Shown: piece after piece, positions 63,718 to 64,000 of the stretch | Numbering within the stretch: position 1 is the first letter of the stretch | Layout of the letters: each line of letters opens with the position of its first letter | Origin: Myoxocephalus aenaeus | Lineage: Eukaryota; Chordata; Actinopteri; Perciformes; Cottidae | Length of the DNA: 64,000 nucleotides | Assembly (NCBI GenBank): GCA_038501785.1 | Contig: JBAMJR010000090.1 | Coordinates: forward strand, 453,001 to 517,000 | Reading direction: 5' to 3' | Notes under the pieces: generated by a model | Database searches by the model: none | What the model was told of the DNA's origin: nothing | The model's input: the letters and a program-made list of their open reading frames with translations, nothing else | Position numbers and translations under genes: made by a program

Positions 63718-64000
63718 AGTCTTCTCCAATCATAGCACACATTCACCCACTGAAAAATAGCACCAGGGTTGGCTGATGAAGACGTGCCAATCCGAGTATG
63801 TCTGGACCCAACAGTTAATGAGGCAGCAACACTACTGAGCTGTTCCACACACTCTTCAGCGAGTCCCTTGGTACAGAGCTCCGCCTGTGCCTACAGAACT
63901 AGGGTTACATTATCATAACCTACATTCTGACTCTATGAGTATAGTGGATGAAGCCTGATGAAGGGACGCCCTGTCGTCACATAACCCATACTGATCCTGA

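Overview
This looks like nuclear DNA from a teleost fish, most likely a spiny-rayed (percomorph) species. Evidence: very long uninterrupted (CA)n/(GT)n arrays every few kilobases, several interspersed repeats typical of bony fish, split genes with GT-AG introns, and exons that match vertebrate SCHIP1. There is no bacterial or viral gene organisation. Nearly all open reading frames of 60-190 codons here are chance frames or microsatellite read-through (poly Thr-His or Cys-Val).

The only protein-coding gene I can support is schip1 (schwannomin-interacting protein 1), on the minus strand and partial. Four internal exons are recognised by protein similarity and exact splice sites: 29675-30475, 3331-3449, 1753-1870 and 909-1106. 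Their phases join without a break. A candidate first coding exon lies at 32072-32083 and encodes only Met-Ser-Thr-Ser. It ends at a GTAAGG donor in the correct phase, has an in-frame upstream stop, and sits in a CpG-rich block (about 31930-33760) that looks like a promoter region. The last exon or exons, which encode the C-terminal coiled coil, lie beyond position 1. The joined product is about 416 residues up to the window edge. In mammals this gene also has a long form fused to IQCJ; I found no IQCJ exon, so 32-64 kb is either intergenic or a large intron of that form.

The 26-kb intron (3450-29674) and the 32-kb upstream region are filled with repeats. Clear ones: a 5'-truncated LINE at 8994-9769 inserted into an older repeat with a short target duplication; a second near-identical LINE 3' end at 23628-24044 on the minus strand; a 272-bp hAT-like MITE at 5959-6230 (8-bp target duplication); a 565-bp foldback element at 50021-50585 (8-bp target duplication); a 447-bp element with CAGGGTTC ends at 63271-63717; a compound inverted-repeat region around 59.35-60.4 kb; and a perfect 90-bp palindrome at 11659-11748.

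The most interesting element is a 1,685-bp DNA transposon at 34130-35814. It has inverted termini, a short remnant of its own basic ORF, and seven internal copies of GTCACTACCGAA whose core is also present in both terminal repeats. Four of the seven copies are clustered just upstream of the ORF remnant. I could not place it in a known superfamily from the sequence alone.
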